From the IMG/VR virus record IMGVR_UViG_3300009502_000021, positions 44,298 to 108,297 of that record: a stretch of 64,000 nucleotides of DNA; one strand, 5' to 3'. The translations under genes were made by a program, and so were the position numbers. The notes under the pieces were generated by a model. The model was not told the DNA's origin and made no database searches. It saw nothing but the letters and a program-made list of their open reading frames with translations. The stretch's first letter is position 1. Each line of letters opens with the position of its first letter. Positions 23,845-32,379 of the stretch are shown in pieces. This DNA is from a virus.

Positions 23845-24199
23845 TTATCCCAGTTAGTTCTGTCTCGTCGATCTGCCTTAGAGAGATTTCGTACAAGGTA
23901 TTTACTGTGGCTGCGTCATACTCTAAATAATAACAATGTGGAAGTGCGACTATGAAACCCGTGAGCCATGTATGCATATCGGGGCGTTCATAGATAACAA
24001 GATCCGACGACATAATTGCCGCTAGAGTATAATGCGTATCTTTATCAGCTAATCTTAGATCGTACAGAGCAACATTGATACCGGTATCAAGTTCCGACAC
24101 AAACGATGTAATCTTCGATTGTGTTTCGGGTTTGGCATTTAACATCGCCAACCGAAATCCTGTGTACGATATATTAGGATTTGTCAACAGACTGATCAT
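23771..24199 (-). CDS. Hypothetical protein, 142 aa
   Basis: Starts MISLLTNPNISYTGFRLAML. Mixed alpha/beta, with SSDLVIYERPDMHTW in the middle, possibly a nucleotide-binding or TIR/DprA-like small fold, but not recognised. Its end overlaps clpX by 74 bases and its start overlaps the membrane gene by 26. Confidence 0.55.
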   Translation of the reverse strand: MISLLTNPNISYTGFRLAMLNAKPETQSKITSFVSELDTGINVALYDLRLADKDTHYTLAAIMSSDLVIYERPDMHTWLTGFIVALPHCYYLEYDAATVNTLYEISLRQIDETELTGIIEHAIQRKYSQTLQLLPAQSKRST

Positions 24200-25424
24200 G
24201 TTCTAGGTATTCCTGTATTGCGTCACACTCTATCCATGTCAGGCTTTCTACTGTAATCTCATCTCTCTTGAGCTTCTCAACCAATTCCTTGATTCTCGGT
24301 AACGGTATGTTAGTTTGGCCTTTGAGTGCAGCCTCGCTCATCACTTTACCATCGATTCTCTTGTAGCCCGGAGCTACTCTATTCACACGTTTAGCAATGT
24401 CAGCTACCCATTCCGTTTTATCGGGTTGCTGTTCAACAACTGGTTCGGCAGGAATCTTACGCCAATCTTTTGTGGATTCGTCCCATGCCAAACTATCGGG
24501 TATATGCCGTGGTGGTATTACTGGCATCTCAACCATATCGGCCGGATACACTGGTTCGGGTGTGGCGACCTCAACTAAGTCTTGCTTGTCAAACCCATAT
24601 TGCCGAACAGCGGCTGCTTCCTTCTCTAGATTCTCCTCGGGAGTGGGGTCTATCCTTTTGAGCTTGTCCTCTCGGGCCCATGTCATTGTTTGCTGTGCAG
24701 CCAATATTAAGACAAGCGCCAATGGATCAAACACCAACACCAAAATTATGATAACCCAACGGACTGCTCTCTCCAATAGATTGCTATCGGGGTTATCGCC
24801 GTACAGCAGAGCAGCCACATATTTGATGGGCCCAACATCTGCTTCGATCTTGCGAGATTCTGCTGCTAACGGGGCGCGTTCGTCTTGGAACGACACTATC
24901 TTTTTCTGAGATTCTGTAATCTCGTCTTGAAGAGCCTTTCTCTCCTTCGCTTGGCTACGACGTATCTGTATGGCCTTAGCAGCACCATTTGCGTCATCTG
25001 TACGACCAAGCATTTGATCCACTTGTGCATCCAACTGTGCAACCGCTTTTTTGTCGGCTTCGATGTTACCGCGTTCGGTTGCGATACGCTCGTCAATAAT
25101 TTGAACTTGGGCCGCAGCGTCACCAGCTGGTGCAGTTTGGGACAAATGTGCCTTGGCTAAAAAGCCGTAAATACCCATTGATGTGATTAGCATCAATACC
25201 AATACTGCGGGAATCAAATACAATTTAAATTGGAGACTGGCGCGTTTCCAATATTTGTGTATCCAAAGAATTGCGCTAATCTTGCCTAATTCCAATGCTG
25301 CACCCATAATAATGATGGGCACTGCGGCACCAGCAAAGATTGCGGTTAAACCGGAGATTGAGTAAAATACCCCAACTGCGGAGATAGCTAACGCTACCAA
25401 TAATAGTAGTATTCCAAATAACAT
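24174..25424 (-). CDS. Large membrane protein with coiled coil
   Basis: 416 residues. Three hydrophobic helices near the N-terminus (including LLLLVALAISAVGVFYSISG and IPAVLVLMLITSMGIYGFL), a coiled-coil stretch of about 100 residues, another helix pair (VIIILVLVFDPLALVLILAA), then a cytoplasmic-like tail. ALELGKISAILW and ITSMGIYGFLAKAH recall a conserved membrane protein of marine T4-like phages. Role unknown. Confidence 0.7.
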   Translation of the reverse strand: MLFGILLLLVALAISAVGVFYSISGLTAIFAGAAVPIIIMGAALELGKISAILWIHKYWKRASLQFKLYLIPAVLVLMLITSMGIYGFLAKAHLSQTAPAGDAAAQVQIIDERIATERGNIEADKKAVAQLDAQVDQMLGRTDDANGAAKAIQIRRSQAKERKALQDEITESQKKIVSFQDERAPLAAESRKIEADVGPIKYVAALLYGDNPDSNLLERAVRWVIIILVLVFDPLALVLILAAQQTMTWAREDKLKRIDPTPEENLEKEAAAVRQYGFDKQDLVEVATPEPVYPADMVEMPVIPPRHIPDSLAWDESTKDWRKIPAEPVVEQQPDKTEWVADIAKRVNRVAPGYKRIDGKVMSEAALKGQTNIPLPRIKELVEKLKRDEITVESLTWIECDAIQEYLEHDQSVDKS

Positions 25425-25441
25425 AATTTTACCTTGTCACG

Positions 25442-25447
25442 TATTTA
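25442..25447 (-). promoter_or_regulatory. Late promoter core (TAAATA)
   Basis: Minus-strand CGATAAATACG, followed by AAGGT and the ATG of the membrane protein gene at 25424. Confidence 0.55.
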
Positions 25448-25456
25448 TCGAACGTT

Positions 25457-26242
25457 TTAGGTTTGAGATTGCTTTTTAATGTGTCGTCTTGAATGGGCAG
25501 CATGCCTTTTAATTCGATAGCATAGGAGGTTGTCCGTTCCAAATTCGCTTTCATAACTCTCGTAGATGCCAATGTACTTCAAAACCTTTTTAATAAAGTT
25601 CTGCCGCACACCCTCATCCTTCATTGAAAAGTAATCCTTAAATTCGCTGCAATGGCTATCTGTAGTCTTGAACTTTTTAGCACGATTCCTGGCACCATCG
25701 ACGCCAAACCGTGCAACTAGACTTTGTGCCGAGTTCAATGCATAGCTATCGATTTCATCTGGATTCTTGTAATAGTCGCCGCTCCAATTAGTTAGATGAT
25801 AATTTCTTGTGCGACTTTGCTTGGCATGGTTTAGTTCATGTACCACAGTTTTAATTAGCAGGTTCACAAAGCGTTCTTTAACGCCCAATCTCGAATAATG
25901 TGGTTTACGCCAAAACCAAATATGCACACGAATAGGTTTCTTTCTCTTTCGGTCGGCAATCGAATCGTACCACCCCCCAAAGGCAAAGAAGGTATTCTCC
26001 TTACCCTTGTCGGGCTTCTTTCTTGGGTATACATGTACCACCATAGACTTCTTCAATGGTTCAAGTTGAAAATCAAACCATTCGCGGAAGGTTATGTTCT
26101 TGTAGTGCTTGGATGCGAACTGTGACCAGAAATAATTTTCGACTTCAATAAACCAATACTTTTTGGAAAGGTTGATTCTGAAATCGTCTGTTATTCGAAC
26201 TGTTAATGTTGGGCGGCGTTTGGGTTGCTTTTTTGCTACCAT
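25457..26242 (-). CDS. Putative zinc metallopeptidase-like protein (HExxH)
   Basis: 261 residues. LLIKTVVHELNHAKQSRT holds the HExxH motif, and NPDEIDSYALNSAQ about 30 residues on supplies a likely third zinc ligand (Glu). Basic N- and C-termini. One of three HExxH proteins in the window; unlike the others it lacks the capsid-targeting-like start. Substrate unknown. Confidence 0.6.
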   Translation of the reverse strand: MVAKKQPKRRPTLTVRITDDFRINLSKKYWFIEVENYFWSQFASKHYKNITFREWFDFQLEPLKKSMVVHVYPRKKPDKGKENTFFAFGGWYDSIADRKRKKPIRVHIWFWRKPHYSRLGVKERFVNLLIKTVVHELNHAKQSRTRNYHLTNWSGDYYKNPDEIDSYALNSAQSLVARFGVDGARNRAKKFKTTDSHCSEFKDYFSMKDEGVRQNFIKKVLKYIGIYESYESEFGTDNLLCYRIKRHAAHSRRHIKKQSQT

Positions 26243-26254
26243 TCGCTGCGCCTC

Positions 26255-26578
26255 TTATCTCGTTACCAATCCCGCCGGGGCCGTAACAATGTTACTGGTC
26301 AATGTTGTGTAATGTGCTGCCATATCCGAATCGGGTGTGGCAAAAGCAACAATACTCGATGTCTTGATTTCTACTGGTTTGTCCTTATCGGCAAATACCA
26401 TCCACTTGTTCATCACCGGATGACCACCTTGGCCAATTCCAAGAGTGCATGGACGATATAGACTAATATGGATTTCATTTATATCCGAAACTGTTGCGAT
26501 GATTTCTTCACCCGAAGTTAGTTTCACTACCGTAATCTCATCCTTTTGAGGATGCGCTGAATTTTTATTAATGAGCAT
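26255..26578 (-). CDS. Sm-like (LSm-type) small protein
   Basis: 107 residues. ITVVKLTSGEEIIATVSDIN and EIHISLYRPCTL resemble the Sm1 strand pattern of small phage LSm-like proteins. Probably binds RNA or forms a ring, but this is inferred. It shares one base with the next gene. Confidence 0.5.
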   Translation of the reverse strand: MLINKNSAHPQKDEITVVKLTSGEEIIATVSDINEIHISLYRPCTLGIGQGGHPVMNKWMVFADKDKPVEIKTSSIVAFATPDSDMAAHYTTLTSNIVTAPAGLVTR

Positions 26579-26763
26579 TATTTTCTCCGCTTGCTCTTTA
26601 ATTTAGCCGACTTGTTTGGCTTGCCCGTAAAAAAGCCAACATCCGAAGTTGCTGCATCAACTGCCCGTGTTTGGATCGGTCCAATACCGCCGGATACCGA
26701 AGCAATGCCACCGGCACTAGAACTGCCGCTACTTGCTGTTTCCAAAAGTTCTTTAATTTTCAT
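26578..26763 (-). CDS. Short protein with capsid-targeting-like start
   Basis: 61 residues: MKIKELLETASSGSSSAGGI, then a flexible Gly/Ser part and a basic end (KSAKLKSKRRK). LLE/T could be a prohead-protease site. The flexible basic body resembles core or internal proteins that pack with DNA. Coupled to both neighbours. Confidence 0.55.
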   Translation of the reverse strand: MKIKELLETASSGSSSAGGIASVSGGIGPIQTRAVDAATSDVGFFTGKPNKSAKLKSKRRK

Positions 26764-27263
26764 TAGAATACCGTTTGTGTCATTTTAAGAGTTGCCGAAG
26801 AACCCCCAGTAAGGGCATATGATATAGTTACGATTTGCGATATGTTATTCAGTGCTGCCGAAAAGGCAAGACCACAATCACTGCCGGTGAAATTGAAATC
26901 TTCGAACATGTTGACCCCAGTTGACGATGCTGCCAATCGGAGTTGGCCACAGCGTGTATCTGTATCTCGGGTAAGGCTGTATCGTATTTCCTGATAATGT
27001 GTTACTGCTACAGCAAATGAAAAATCAACAAGGGGACCACTCAATCCACCGGTCAATATGTACGTGTGAAGATCGAGGAGGTCCGAATGTTGGGTAAGCA
27101 CCTCTGTGTTACCAACCTCGGGAGCGCCCTCGGACAAATCTCCATTGCCGATATAGAGCTTCTGGGAATCGATTGCCCAACCAAGTTCGGCGCTCGATAG
27201 CTGTGGAAGATCTGCTTTATTACCGCGGCGTACTTGAAGCCGTGTGATGTTCGTTACTGACAA
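26763..27263 (-). CDS. Virion protein with Mtd-N-like domain
   Basis: 166 residues from a TTG start at 27263 (GGAGG 8 bases before). ITRLQVRRGNKADLPQLSSA and ELGWAIDSQKLYIGNG match the N-terminal repeat found in tail-fibre and tropism proteins (RRG...EL...D..KLYIG.G). Late core at 27285-27290. Probably a tail or fibre component. Confidence 0.65.
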   Translation of the reverse strand: MSVTNITRLQVRRGNKADLPQLSSAELGWAIDSQKLYIGNGDLSEGAPEVGNTEVLTQHSDLLDLHTYILTGGLSGPLVDFSFAVAVTHYQEIRYSLTRDTDTRCGQLRLAASSTGVNMFEDFNFTGSDCGLAFSAALNNISQIVTISYALTGGSSATLKMTQTVF

Positions 27264-27284
27264 TGTTTGTGCCTCCTGACGTAG

Positions 27285-27290
27285 TATTTA
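27285..27290 (-). promoter_or_regulatory. Late promoter core (TAAATA)
   Basis: Minus-strand GCTAAATACTACG before the virion protein gene at 27263. Confidence 0.6.
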
Positions 27291-27309
27291 GCGTCGGGGC
27301 ACGTTTCCG

Positions 27310-27984
27310 CTAGTGGTGCTCTTTGTAGTATTTGTCCACTTTTTTCCACCATTCGGATGTCCAATGGTCAAATTCCTTACCCTTAATCTCGAAAATCTGT
27401 AGTTTTAGCTCGGGTGTACACACCAATACCACACCCTGATTAATATCGGTACCGTACATTTCGTTATGGGCCACTGCATACGCACATAATTGGCAAAAGT
27501 ATCCCTCGATCCATTCTCTCTTTTTGGGCTTGTTACTTTGCTTGAAGTCAATGATTGCCGAATCCTTGTCCCATATGCCGACCAAATCCGTTGTTCCGGC
27601 ATACAGTTCGGGATAGTAAAGACTGAGTTCTGTACCCCATGCTTCCTTAAGATTTGGCTTTAACGCACCCTCGATAATGATGCGCGACATTTTAAATGCT
27701 TGCTGATGAACTAGATTTGTACCGGGTTCTTTCTCCTCATTAAGGAGCCAACGCTCAATATATTTGTGCATTGTAGTACCGCGTCCCCCGGCCTCTTTGG
27801 TAATGCGTGTGGCTTCTTGGTCGCCGACTCGCTTACGCCATTCAACCAATGCTTTCTTATCGGCAGTCTTGTCCAAAATTGTAGTTACACTTGGAAGAGC
27901 AACCTTATCCGGAGTGTGGTAATAGCGCGTTCCATTAATCGTGACTTTTTCCAAGAGCTTGTATTCATACGGCTTCGTAATCAT
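27310..27984 (-). CDS. PD-(D/E)XK exonuclease, RecB/MGME1-like
   Basis: 224 residues. GGRGTTMHKYIERW holds the upstream His motif, ELYAGTTDLVGIWD the catalytic Asp, AIIDFKQS the (D/E)xK pair and YFCQLCAYAVAH the C-terminal QxxxY-like motif. Family members are single-strand or end-processing nucleases. A consensus early promoter lies upstream, in keeping with a DNA-metabolism role. Confidence 0.8.
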   Translation of the reverse strand: MITKPYEYKLLEKVTINGTRYYHTPDKVALPSVTTILDKTADKKALVEWRKRVGDQEATRITKEAGGRGTTMHKYIERWLLNEEKEPGTNLVHQQAFKMSRIIIEGALKPNLKEAWGTELSLYYPELYAGTTDLVGIWDKDSAIIDFKQSNKPKKREWIEGYFCQLCAYAVAHNEMYGTDINQGVVLVCTPELKLQIFEIKGKEFDHWTSEWWKKVDKYYKEHH

Positions 27985-28007
27985 TAATCATCCTTTTCAG
28001 AAAACAT

Positions 28008-28036
28008 ATAATAGCATAGGTTGAAACGAATGTCAA
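28008..28036 (-). promoter_or_regulatory. Sigma70 promoter, TTGACA-17-TATTAT
   Basis: Minus strand TTGACA (28031-28036) and TATTAT (28008-28013), extended -10 TGC, before the exonuclease gene. Confidence 0.82.
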
Positions 28037-28061
28037 CCTTTAAATTATCAACAGTTGATAG

Positions 28062-28655
28062 TTACCAGGTAGCGTACCAGAGAAAAGTATTACCGGTGAG
28101 TGCATTTGTGACTCGCTTAATACCATATCCGAGCTGATTGAAATTATCCAACACAGCCTGCATACCGGCTGCACGAGTTTCGTCAGTTACCAATCCCTGC
28201 CAAACTCTATAATACATCTGTGCTTCAGTGTATGTGGCTGCTACCATAAATGGATCGGCAAGTTGAAATGTGCCGGGTGTGGTTGGGTAGATAAGTGTGA
28301 TGCTTGTAGTAGTGGTTGCATATGCTGCGAGGCCAGTAACGTTGAATCCTGTCGATGCCGAACCCTCGACATGATACGTGCCGTGTACATCGGGGGCAAT
28401 CAATTGTGGTAATGGTAGTGGAAACGTAACCAAAAACGGTCCGGAGCCGGCAACTGTTGGTGAACCACTAATTTCCCAAGTGGGTTCTGTTTGTGAGGTC
28501 CCGGTCATTGTTGTTTCGCCACCAATGCCCGCATTAACATATGCACCGGCTTGGACTGATGCTAGTACCGCTGTTTCAATTGCTTGAATCTCGCTTAATA
28601 CTACGGAAGTGTCGCCGGCTTGACTACGGGCTTGTGATGCAGTTGGGAAACTCAT
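28062..28655 (-). CDS. Probable virion structural protein
   Basis: 197 residues, rich in Thr, Gly and Ala, with beta-type segments (FLVTFPLPLPQLIAP and TTSITLIYPTTPG). It lies among scaffold and tail genes and is coupled to the next upstream gene (ATGA). Family not recognised. Confidence 0.55.
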   Translation of the reverse strand: MSFPTASQARSQAGDTSVVLSEIQAIETAVLASVQAGAYVNAGIGGETTMTGTSQTEPTWEISGSPTVAGSGPFLVTFPLPLPQLIAPDVHGTYHVEGSASTGFNVTGLAAYATTTTSITLIYPTTPGTFQLADPFMVAATYTEAQMYYRVWQGLVTDETRAAGMQAVLDNFNQLGYGIKRVTNALTGNTFLWYATW

Positions 28656-29140
28656 AGCCCTCTCCTCTTGGCTGCACGGTCGGCCATCTTCTGTACGGTA
28701 TCAATTCTCTTTACTTGTTCTTTATCTTCGTCGCTGTCAACGGCATCAACGTCAGTGCTATCCATCGGTGGTGCCGATATGTCGGTTGGCGATACTGGTG
28801 CACCGGAAGTATCCGGTGGGGTATCTAAGCCCAAGTCTCCAAGATCGCCCAAGTCGGACATGTCGTCACTTGGTGCCGGGGCTTCGGATGCGTGTGCCGA
28901 ATCGACTACGATTCCGGTATCATCTAAATCCGATATCTCGGAGGCCAATGTTGGGTCATTGTTCATTGCTGCTTCAATATCGGCCTTGGATATTGTGCCA
29001 CGGAAATTAACAAGGTGGGCTAGTTGGTCGTAAGAGATATGATATGGTTTACCAATCGTCTTACTGCGCACTAGCATCACATCAATGGCGTTCTTAAGTT
29101 TGGCCACCATTGGATCTTGGATCAGCTCGTCTAGTCGCAT
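28652..29140 (-). CDS. Probable prohead core-type protein with capsid-targeting-like start
   Basis: 162 residues. MRLDELIQDPMVAKLKNAID, a helical first half, then a low-complexity acidic tail (SDLGDLGDLGLD and DSTDVDAVDSDEDKEQ). Acidic, proline-rich tails are typical of T4 prohead core proteins. It lies next to a second core-like gene. Inferred. Confidence 0.5.
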   Translation of the reverse strand: MRLDELIQDPMVAKLKNAIDVMLVRSKTIGKPYHISYDQLAHLVNFRGTISKADIEAAMNNDPTLASEISDLDDTGIVVDSAHASEAPAPSDDMSDLGDLGDLGLDTPPDTSGAPVSPTDISAPPMDSTDVDAVDSDEDKEQVKRIDTVQKMADRAAKRRGL

Positions 29141-29141
29141 T

Positions 29142-29825
29142 TTATTTCTTCGACTTTGCTAGCTTTTCTTTCTTTCTGGCAATGACACACTTTGGGCAAG
29201 CATGACCATCTTTGATAAGGTTCCACTTACCATGCTTTTCACAATTACGATCTGCTTTCCTGGAGAGCTTTTCTGAATCGGTCTCTTCCTTAACCTTCTT
29301 CTTGGATGACTTCTTGGCTTCGGTTACTCGATTGGCTTTCTTGGTTGCTGCAATCTTGCGCTCCAACGATTCCATCATGGCCTTCATTCGGTTAATGCGG
29401 GATTCGCGCTTACCACGACCAAGTGGCTCATCACCGCCGGCGGCTGTATCGGCTGCTGGTGCTTCTTCATCACCCAAATCCGGAATGTTATCACCAACCG
29501 GTACGCCCATATTATCTGGGGTCGACATTGGCATTGCTGCATCACCGGCAATAGCAAGTGCTGCCTGGTCAACTTGCGTCTGTGCTTGGTTGACTGCTTG
29601 GATGGCAGCATCGAGTGCGGGATCAACTGTGCTGACGAAATGATCAGCAGTTTCATTGTCCATTGCTCCGCGAATGCTTTCCTTTAGGGCCGGGAGGTCT
29701 TCAACCTTGAGCTTGGTTAAATCCTGCACCATTGTGAGCAGTTGATCAACAAGATCGCGTGCTGCAAGGGCGAGTTGGGCTTTTTCTAGCTCGCCTTCTA
29801 GTAATGTTTTAATTGACTTGGCCAT
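29142..29825 (-). CDS. Probable scaffold/prohead core protein
   Basis: 227 residues. MAKSIKTLLEGELEKAQLAL (LLE/G possible protease site), long helices, a flexible Ala/Pro/Asp centre, then a Lys-rich end with CEKHGKWN...CPKC zinc-like motif. It resembles conserved structural proteins of marine T4-like phages. Late core at 29850-29855. Confidence 0.55.
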   Translation of the reverse strand: MAKSIKTLLEGELEKAQLALAARDLVDQLLTMVQDLTKLKVEDLPALKESIRGAMDNETADHFVSTVDPALDAAIQAVNQAQTQVDQAALAIAGDAAMPMSTPDNMGVPVGDNIPDLGDEEAPAADTAAGGDEPLGRGKRESRINRMKAMMESLERKIAATKKANRVTEAKKSSKKKVKEETDSEKLSRKADRNCEKHGKWNLIKDGHACPKCVIARKKEKLAKSKK

Positions 29826-29849
29826 TGACGGTAATCCTCAAATATAATG

Positions 29850-29855
29850 TATTTA
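29850..29855 (-). promoter_or_regulatory. Late promoter core (TAAATA)
   Basis: Minus-strand GCTAAATACATT, overlapping the end of the Rz1-like gene; drives the scaffold-like gene at 29825 (RBS GAGGA). Confidence 0.6.
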
Positions 29856-29857
29856 GC

Positions 29858-30040
29858 TCAATTTGGCTTTTTGTCGTCGACTGGCGCCTTTGGCGGTGGC
29901 AACGGTATTGGCTTTAATTCAAGTGGCGGGCGCATCAAAATCTCCGGCTCTTCGGGTAATGTTGCCTGCGGGATAAGCAATGGTTTTGGCTGACAGCCAG
30001 TTAATCCAAGTAGTAAAATTAATGCGATTATGTATTTCAT
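29858..30040 (-). CDS. Outer-membrane spanin (Rz1-like lipoprotein)
   Basis: 60 residues. The signal peptide with lipobox (IALILLLGLTGC) is followed by a short proline-rich body (PIPLPPPKAP), the hallmark of Rz1-type o-spanins. It overlaps the end of the i-spanin gene by 4 bases. Acts in the last step of Gram-negative lysis, fusing inner and outer membranes. Confidence 0.85.
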   Translation of the reverse strand: MKYIIALILLLGLTGCQPKPLLIPQATLPEEPEILMRPPLELKPIPLPPPKAPVDDKKPN

Positions 30041-30582
30041 TTTTTGGATCCTGCAATAGCTGCATTGAGCTTGATAATTGTTGCCTTTAATTGTACCAGG
30101 TAACTTTGCATAGATTCAATCTGAGCAATGTTTGCACGGCAACTCGAGTTATTATCGACTATAGTTACCAATCCCGTATTATCCATTACACCCGATGAGG
30201 TGGGATCAGCAGCCAATGTTTGATCGGCATCTTTACCCAAAGCACTGGAATTGTAGAGATATACCCAACCATTCGATAATTCGTGCTGTGCCGGGACAAC
30301 CTGCGTGGCTTGTTGCACATATACTGTTCGGTGTTTTTCAACAGTTACGATCTTATCAACATATTGGGTTACTACCCGTTCTTTTATGTTGGTTTTTTCC
30401 TTGTCCAGCGCAATTTGTAAATCGTCGGCTTTAGACTTAAATTGGGCAACCTGTAACTTCCCCTCGGCAGTACCGTTATGATACCCCCAATAATACAATC
30501 CACCAATAATAGCTGCTGTCAGCAGCGCCACTGCCACCCATTTAGCCCAGGGTGGTACTATAACACCTGTTAATAATCCCAT
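30037..30582 (-). CDS. Inner-membrane spanin (Rz-like)
   Basis: 181 residues from the ATG at 30582. One N-terminal membrane helix (WVAVALLTAAIIGGLYYWGY), a periplasmic coiled coil (QFKSKADDLQIALDKEKTN), and a helical C-terminus. Followed by the lipoprotein partner, the usual Rz/Rz1 order. A Gram-negative host is implied. Confidence 0.8.
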   Translation of the reverse strand: MGLLTGVIVPPWAKWVAVALLTAAIIGGLYYWGYHNGTAEGKLQVAQFKSKADDLQIALDKEKTNIKERVVTQYVDKIVTVEKHRTVYVQQATQVVPAQHELSNGWVYLYNSSALGKDADQTLAADPTSSGVMDNTGLVTIVDNNSSCRANIAQIESMQSYLVQLKATIIKLNAAIAGSKK

Positions 30583-30583
30583 A

Positions 30584-30976
30584 TTAAAACAATGCGAAAA
30601 CAGCCTTCGATAACTGACGCATTGCCTCCTTGTAACGATCTTCGGCTTGTTGCCTCTTTGCCCCGAGAGATTCATTTAGCCGTGAGGCCTGTGCAACAGA
30701 TTGCATATGATTATGTGCCAATCCAACTGCATGATCTAAGGTTAATATCTTATCCGCCATCCAAGGAGAATCGTTTGTTAAGCATTTGGCATAACCCATA
30801 GCACCCATTCTGGTACTAAGCCAAATAGATACATTGGGTCCGATTATTTCCCAAGTATTATCGCCAGCTGATTCGATCTTGAATGGACCCACTTTGATGT
30901 ATCTGGCTGTATCTTCTAGATAATCAACCAAATCCAATTTATCCATAATCAGCTTAACGGCGGCAACTTTACTCAT
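30584..30976 (-). CDS. Hypothetical protein of the lysis region
   Basis: 130 residues: MSKVAAVKLIMDKLDLVDYL, then a mixed fold with GPNVSIWLSTRMGAMGYAK and a helical C-terminus. Coupled by ATGA to the small gene upstream and just before the spanin pair. Unknown. Confidence 0.6.
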   Translation of the reverse strand: MSKVAAVKLIMDKLDLVDYLEDTARYIKVGPFKIESAGDNTWEIIGPNVSIWLSTRMGAMGYAKCLTNDSPWMADKILTLDHAVGLAHNHMQSVAQASRLNESLGAKRQQAEDRYKEAMRQLSKAVFALF

Positions 30977-31134
30977 TGGACCAAACCTTTTTGTTGTAGG
31001 CGGCGAAGGATAACTTCTTTTTCTCTCTCGTTTAATTTATCCTTCGAGACACCATCTTTCAACTTTTTCAATAGGTGCTTTTCTTCGTTGGACAGGAAAA
31101 GGGTAATACCGTCAGTAACCTCAAATAGTTTCAT
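30973..31134 (-). CDS. Hypothetical small charged protein, 53 aa
   Basis: MKLFEVTDGITLFLSNEEKH, then a Lys/Glu-rich helix (KLNEREKEVILRRLQQKG). Its ATG overlaps the stop of the holin-like gene and its stop overlaps the next start (ATGA on both sides). Unknown; possibly DNA-binding by composition. Confidence 0.6.
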   Translation of the reverse strand: MKLFEVTDGITLFLSNEEKHLLKKLKDGVSKDKLNEREKEVILRRLQQKGLVQ

Positions 31135-31493
31135 AGCAGTCCTAATTTGGATATGGCCGGGCCAAGTTTGGTGATAATCATAGTGAGCAGGCCCAAAAGC
31201 CCAACCACAACGGTTGCGGTACTAGTAATAACGGCAGTTTTTAACGCCCTGTTTTCTTTGGAAGTCTCTTCGCGCATCTCTCTAATTTCGCGAAGATGTT
31301 CTTCACGCATTAACTTGAGCTCAGAAGCTATTTCGGAATCCTTGCGATCAACTTTGGTTGCCAAGGTATCGATTTTTTCATCAACTGCTTCTAGCCTATC
31401 ATTCATTCGACGAGACCGCTCGTGCGCCATCTCAACATGAGCTTCTAAGTTTTCGCGCTCGATATCCGCTGTAAAAGCGCGATCTTGTGCCAT
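31131..31493 (-). CDS. Coiled-coil protein with C-terminal membrane helix, candidate holin
   Basis: 120 residues. A long charged coiled coil (residues about 10-85) is followed by one hydrophobic helix (AVITSTATVVVGLLGLLTMI). Its place in the same operon as the spanins makes a holin or holin-regulator role likely, but no family match was seen. Confidence 0.45.
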   Translation of the reverse strand: MAQDRAFTADIERENLEAHVEMAHERSRRMNDRLEAVDEKIDTLATKVDRKDSEIASELKLMREEHLREIREMREETSKENRALKTAVITSTATVVVGLLGLLTMIITKLGPAISKLGLL

Positions 31494-31529
31494 AGTTGCT
31501 CCTTAAACAAGTGTGTCATCCTATGTTAT

Positions 31530-31814
31530 TTATACGATTGGTTCCAGTTTTAGGAGCAATGACGCATCAGTTGGTTCACTATTGTGGAAGATCACTAATG
31601 ATGCAAGATCGTGTTTCAAAAATTCTAAATCATCCCCCCAATATTCTGGACGTTCGAGAAGTAATACAACCTCCCAATTTGCATCAACTGCTGTTATGGA
31701 TTTAACTTCAATTTGACTTCGAAGTCCGGCAGCTATTAATAGGAGATTTAGATTCTTTCTTCCGTGTGGGGTCGATGGATCTAAGGTAAATGTGGTTGTT
31801 ATTTTTACGAGCAT
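31530..31814 (-). CDS. Hypothetical protein, 94 aa
   Basis: Starts MLVKITTTFTLDPSTPHGRK; DANWEVVLLLERPEYWGDDL in the middle. It lies between the terminator at 31845-31874 and the lysis operon. Unknown. Confidence 0.6.
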   Translation of the reverse strand: MLVKITTTFTLDPSTPHGRKNLNLLLIAAGLRSQIEVKSITAVDANWEVVLLLERPEYWGDDLEFLKHDLASLVIFHNSEPTDASLLLKLEPIV

Positions 31815-31844
31815 ACACTATCTATGACTGTACGTTGGTCACCC

Positions 31845-31874
31845 AAAAAGAAAGGGCCTTTCGACCCTTTCTTT
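31845..31874 (-). terminator. Rho-independent terminator
   Basis: Minus strand: AAAGAAAGGG/CCCTTTCTTT stem, then TTTTT, after the structural gene at 31899-32300. Confidence 0.8.
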
Positions 31875-31898
31875 AGTTCTTCAACATCAAGTCGCTTA

Positions 31899-32300
31899 TT
31901 AGGCGAGCTGGAATGTCTTGGCTGTGACAGTCGCAAGCGACAAGTCAACTGGTGTGTTCGAACCAGTGTAACCCAATGCACGAATTGCTGTTTGCAATGC
32001 GCTTGTGTCAAGTGCTCCGGATCCGCCGAGGCTTTCTACTGCAAAGCTCTGACCGGTTACCGAACCAGCAAATCCACCAACGTTGAACAATGGACCAATG
32101 TACGAAAGTGTTACAGTCTGCTCAATTGTCTTGAGGACTGATTGCTGTGCGTCATATGGGCCGTCTGCCAATGTTAGGTCCTGGGTACCGGTTGTACCGG
32201 CGTAACCAACTGTGAAAAACTGTAGTGATGCACCCTGAAGGTTTGTGCTAGTAACGGTTGTTACTGGATGTACCTTTGGTGTGCCTGGTGCTGTTGCCAT
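31899..32300 (-). CDS. Probable virion structural protein
   Basis: 133 residues, Thr/Gly/Ala-rich and beta-like (TNLQGASLQFFTVGYAGTTG), no charged clusters. Its own late core (32353-32358), an AGGAG ribosome site and a strong terminator suggest high late expression, as for a decoration or tube-type protein. Family unknown. Confidence 0.6.
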   Translation of the reverse strand: MATAPGTPKVHPVTTVTSTNLQGASLQFFTVGYAGTTGTQDLTLADGPYDAQQSVLKTIEQTVTLSYIGPLFNVGGFAGSVTGQSFAVESLGGSGALDTSALQTAIRALGYTGSNTPVDLSLATVTAKTFQLA

Positions 32301-32352
32301 AATCTTAATCTCCTAGTATAATGCGACCCGGATCTCTCCGAGTTCGTAATTG

Positions 32353-32358
32353 TATTTA
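32353..32358 (-). promoter_or_regulatory. Late promoter core (TAAATA)
   Basis: Minus-strand ACTAAATACAATT, about 50 bases before the structural gene start at 32300. Confidence 0.6.
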
Positions 32359-32379
32359 GTCCGGACGTCAAAATATGGG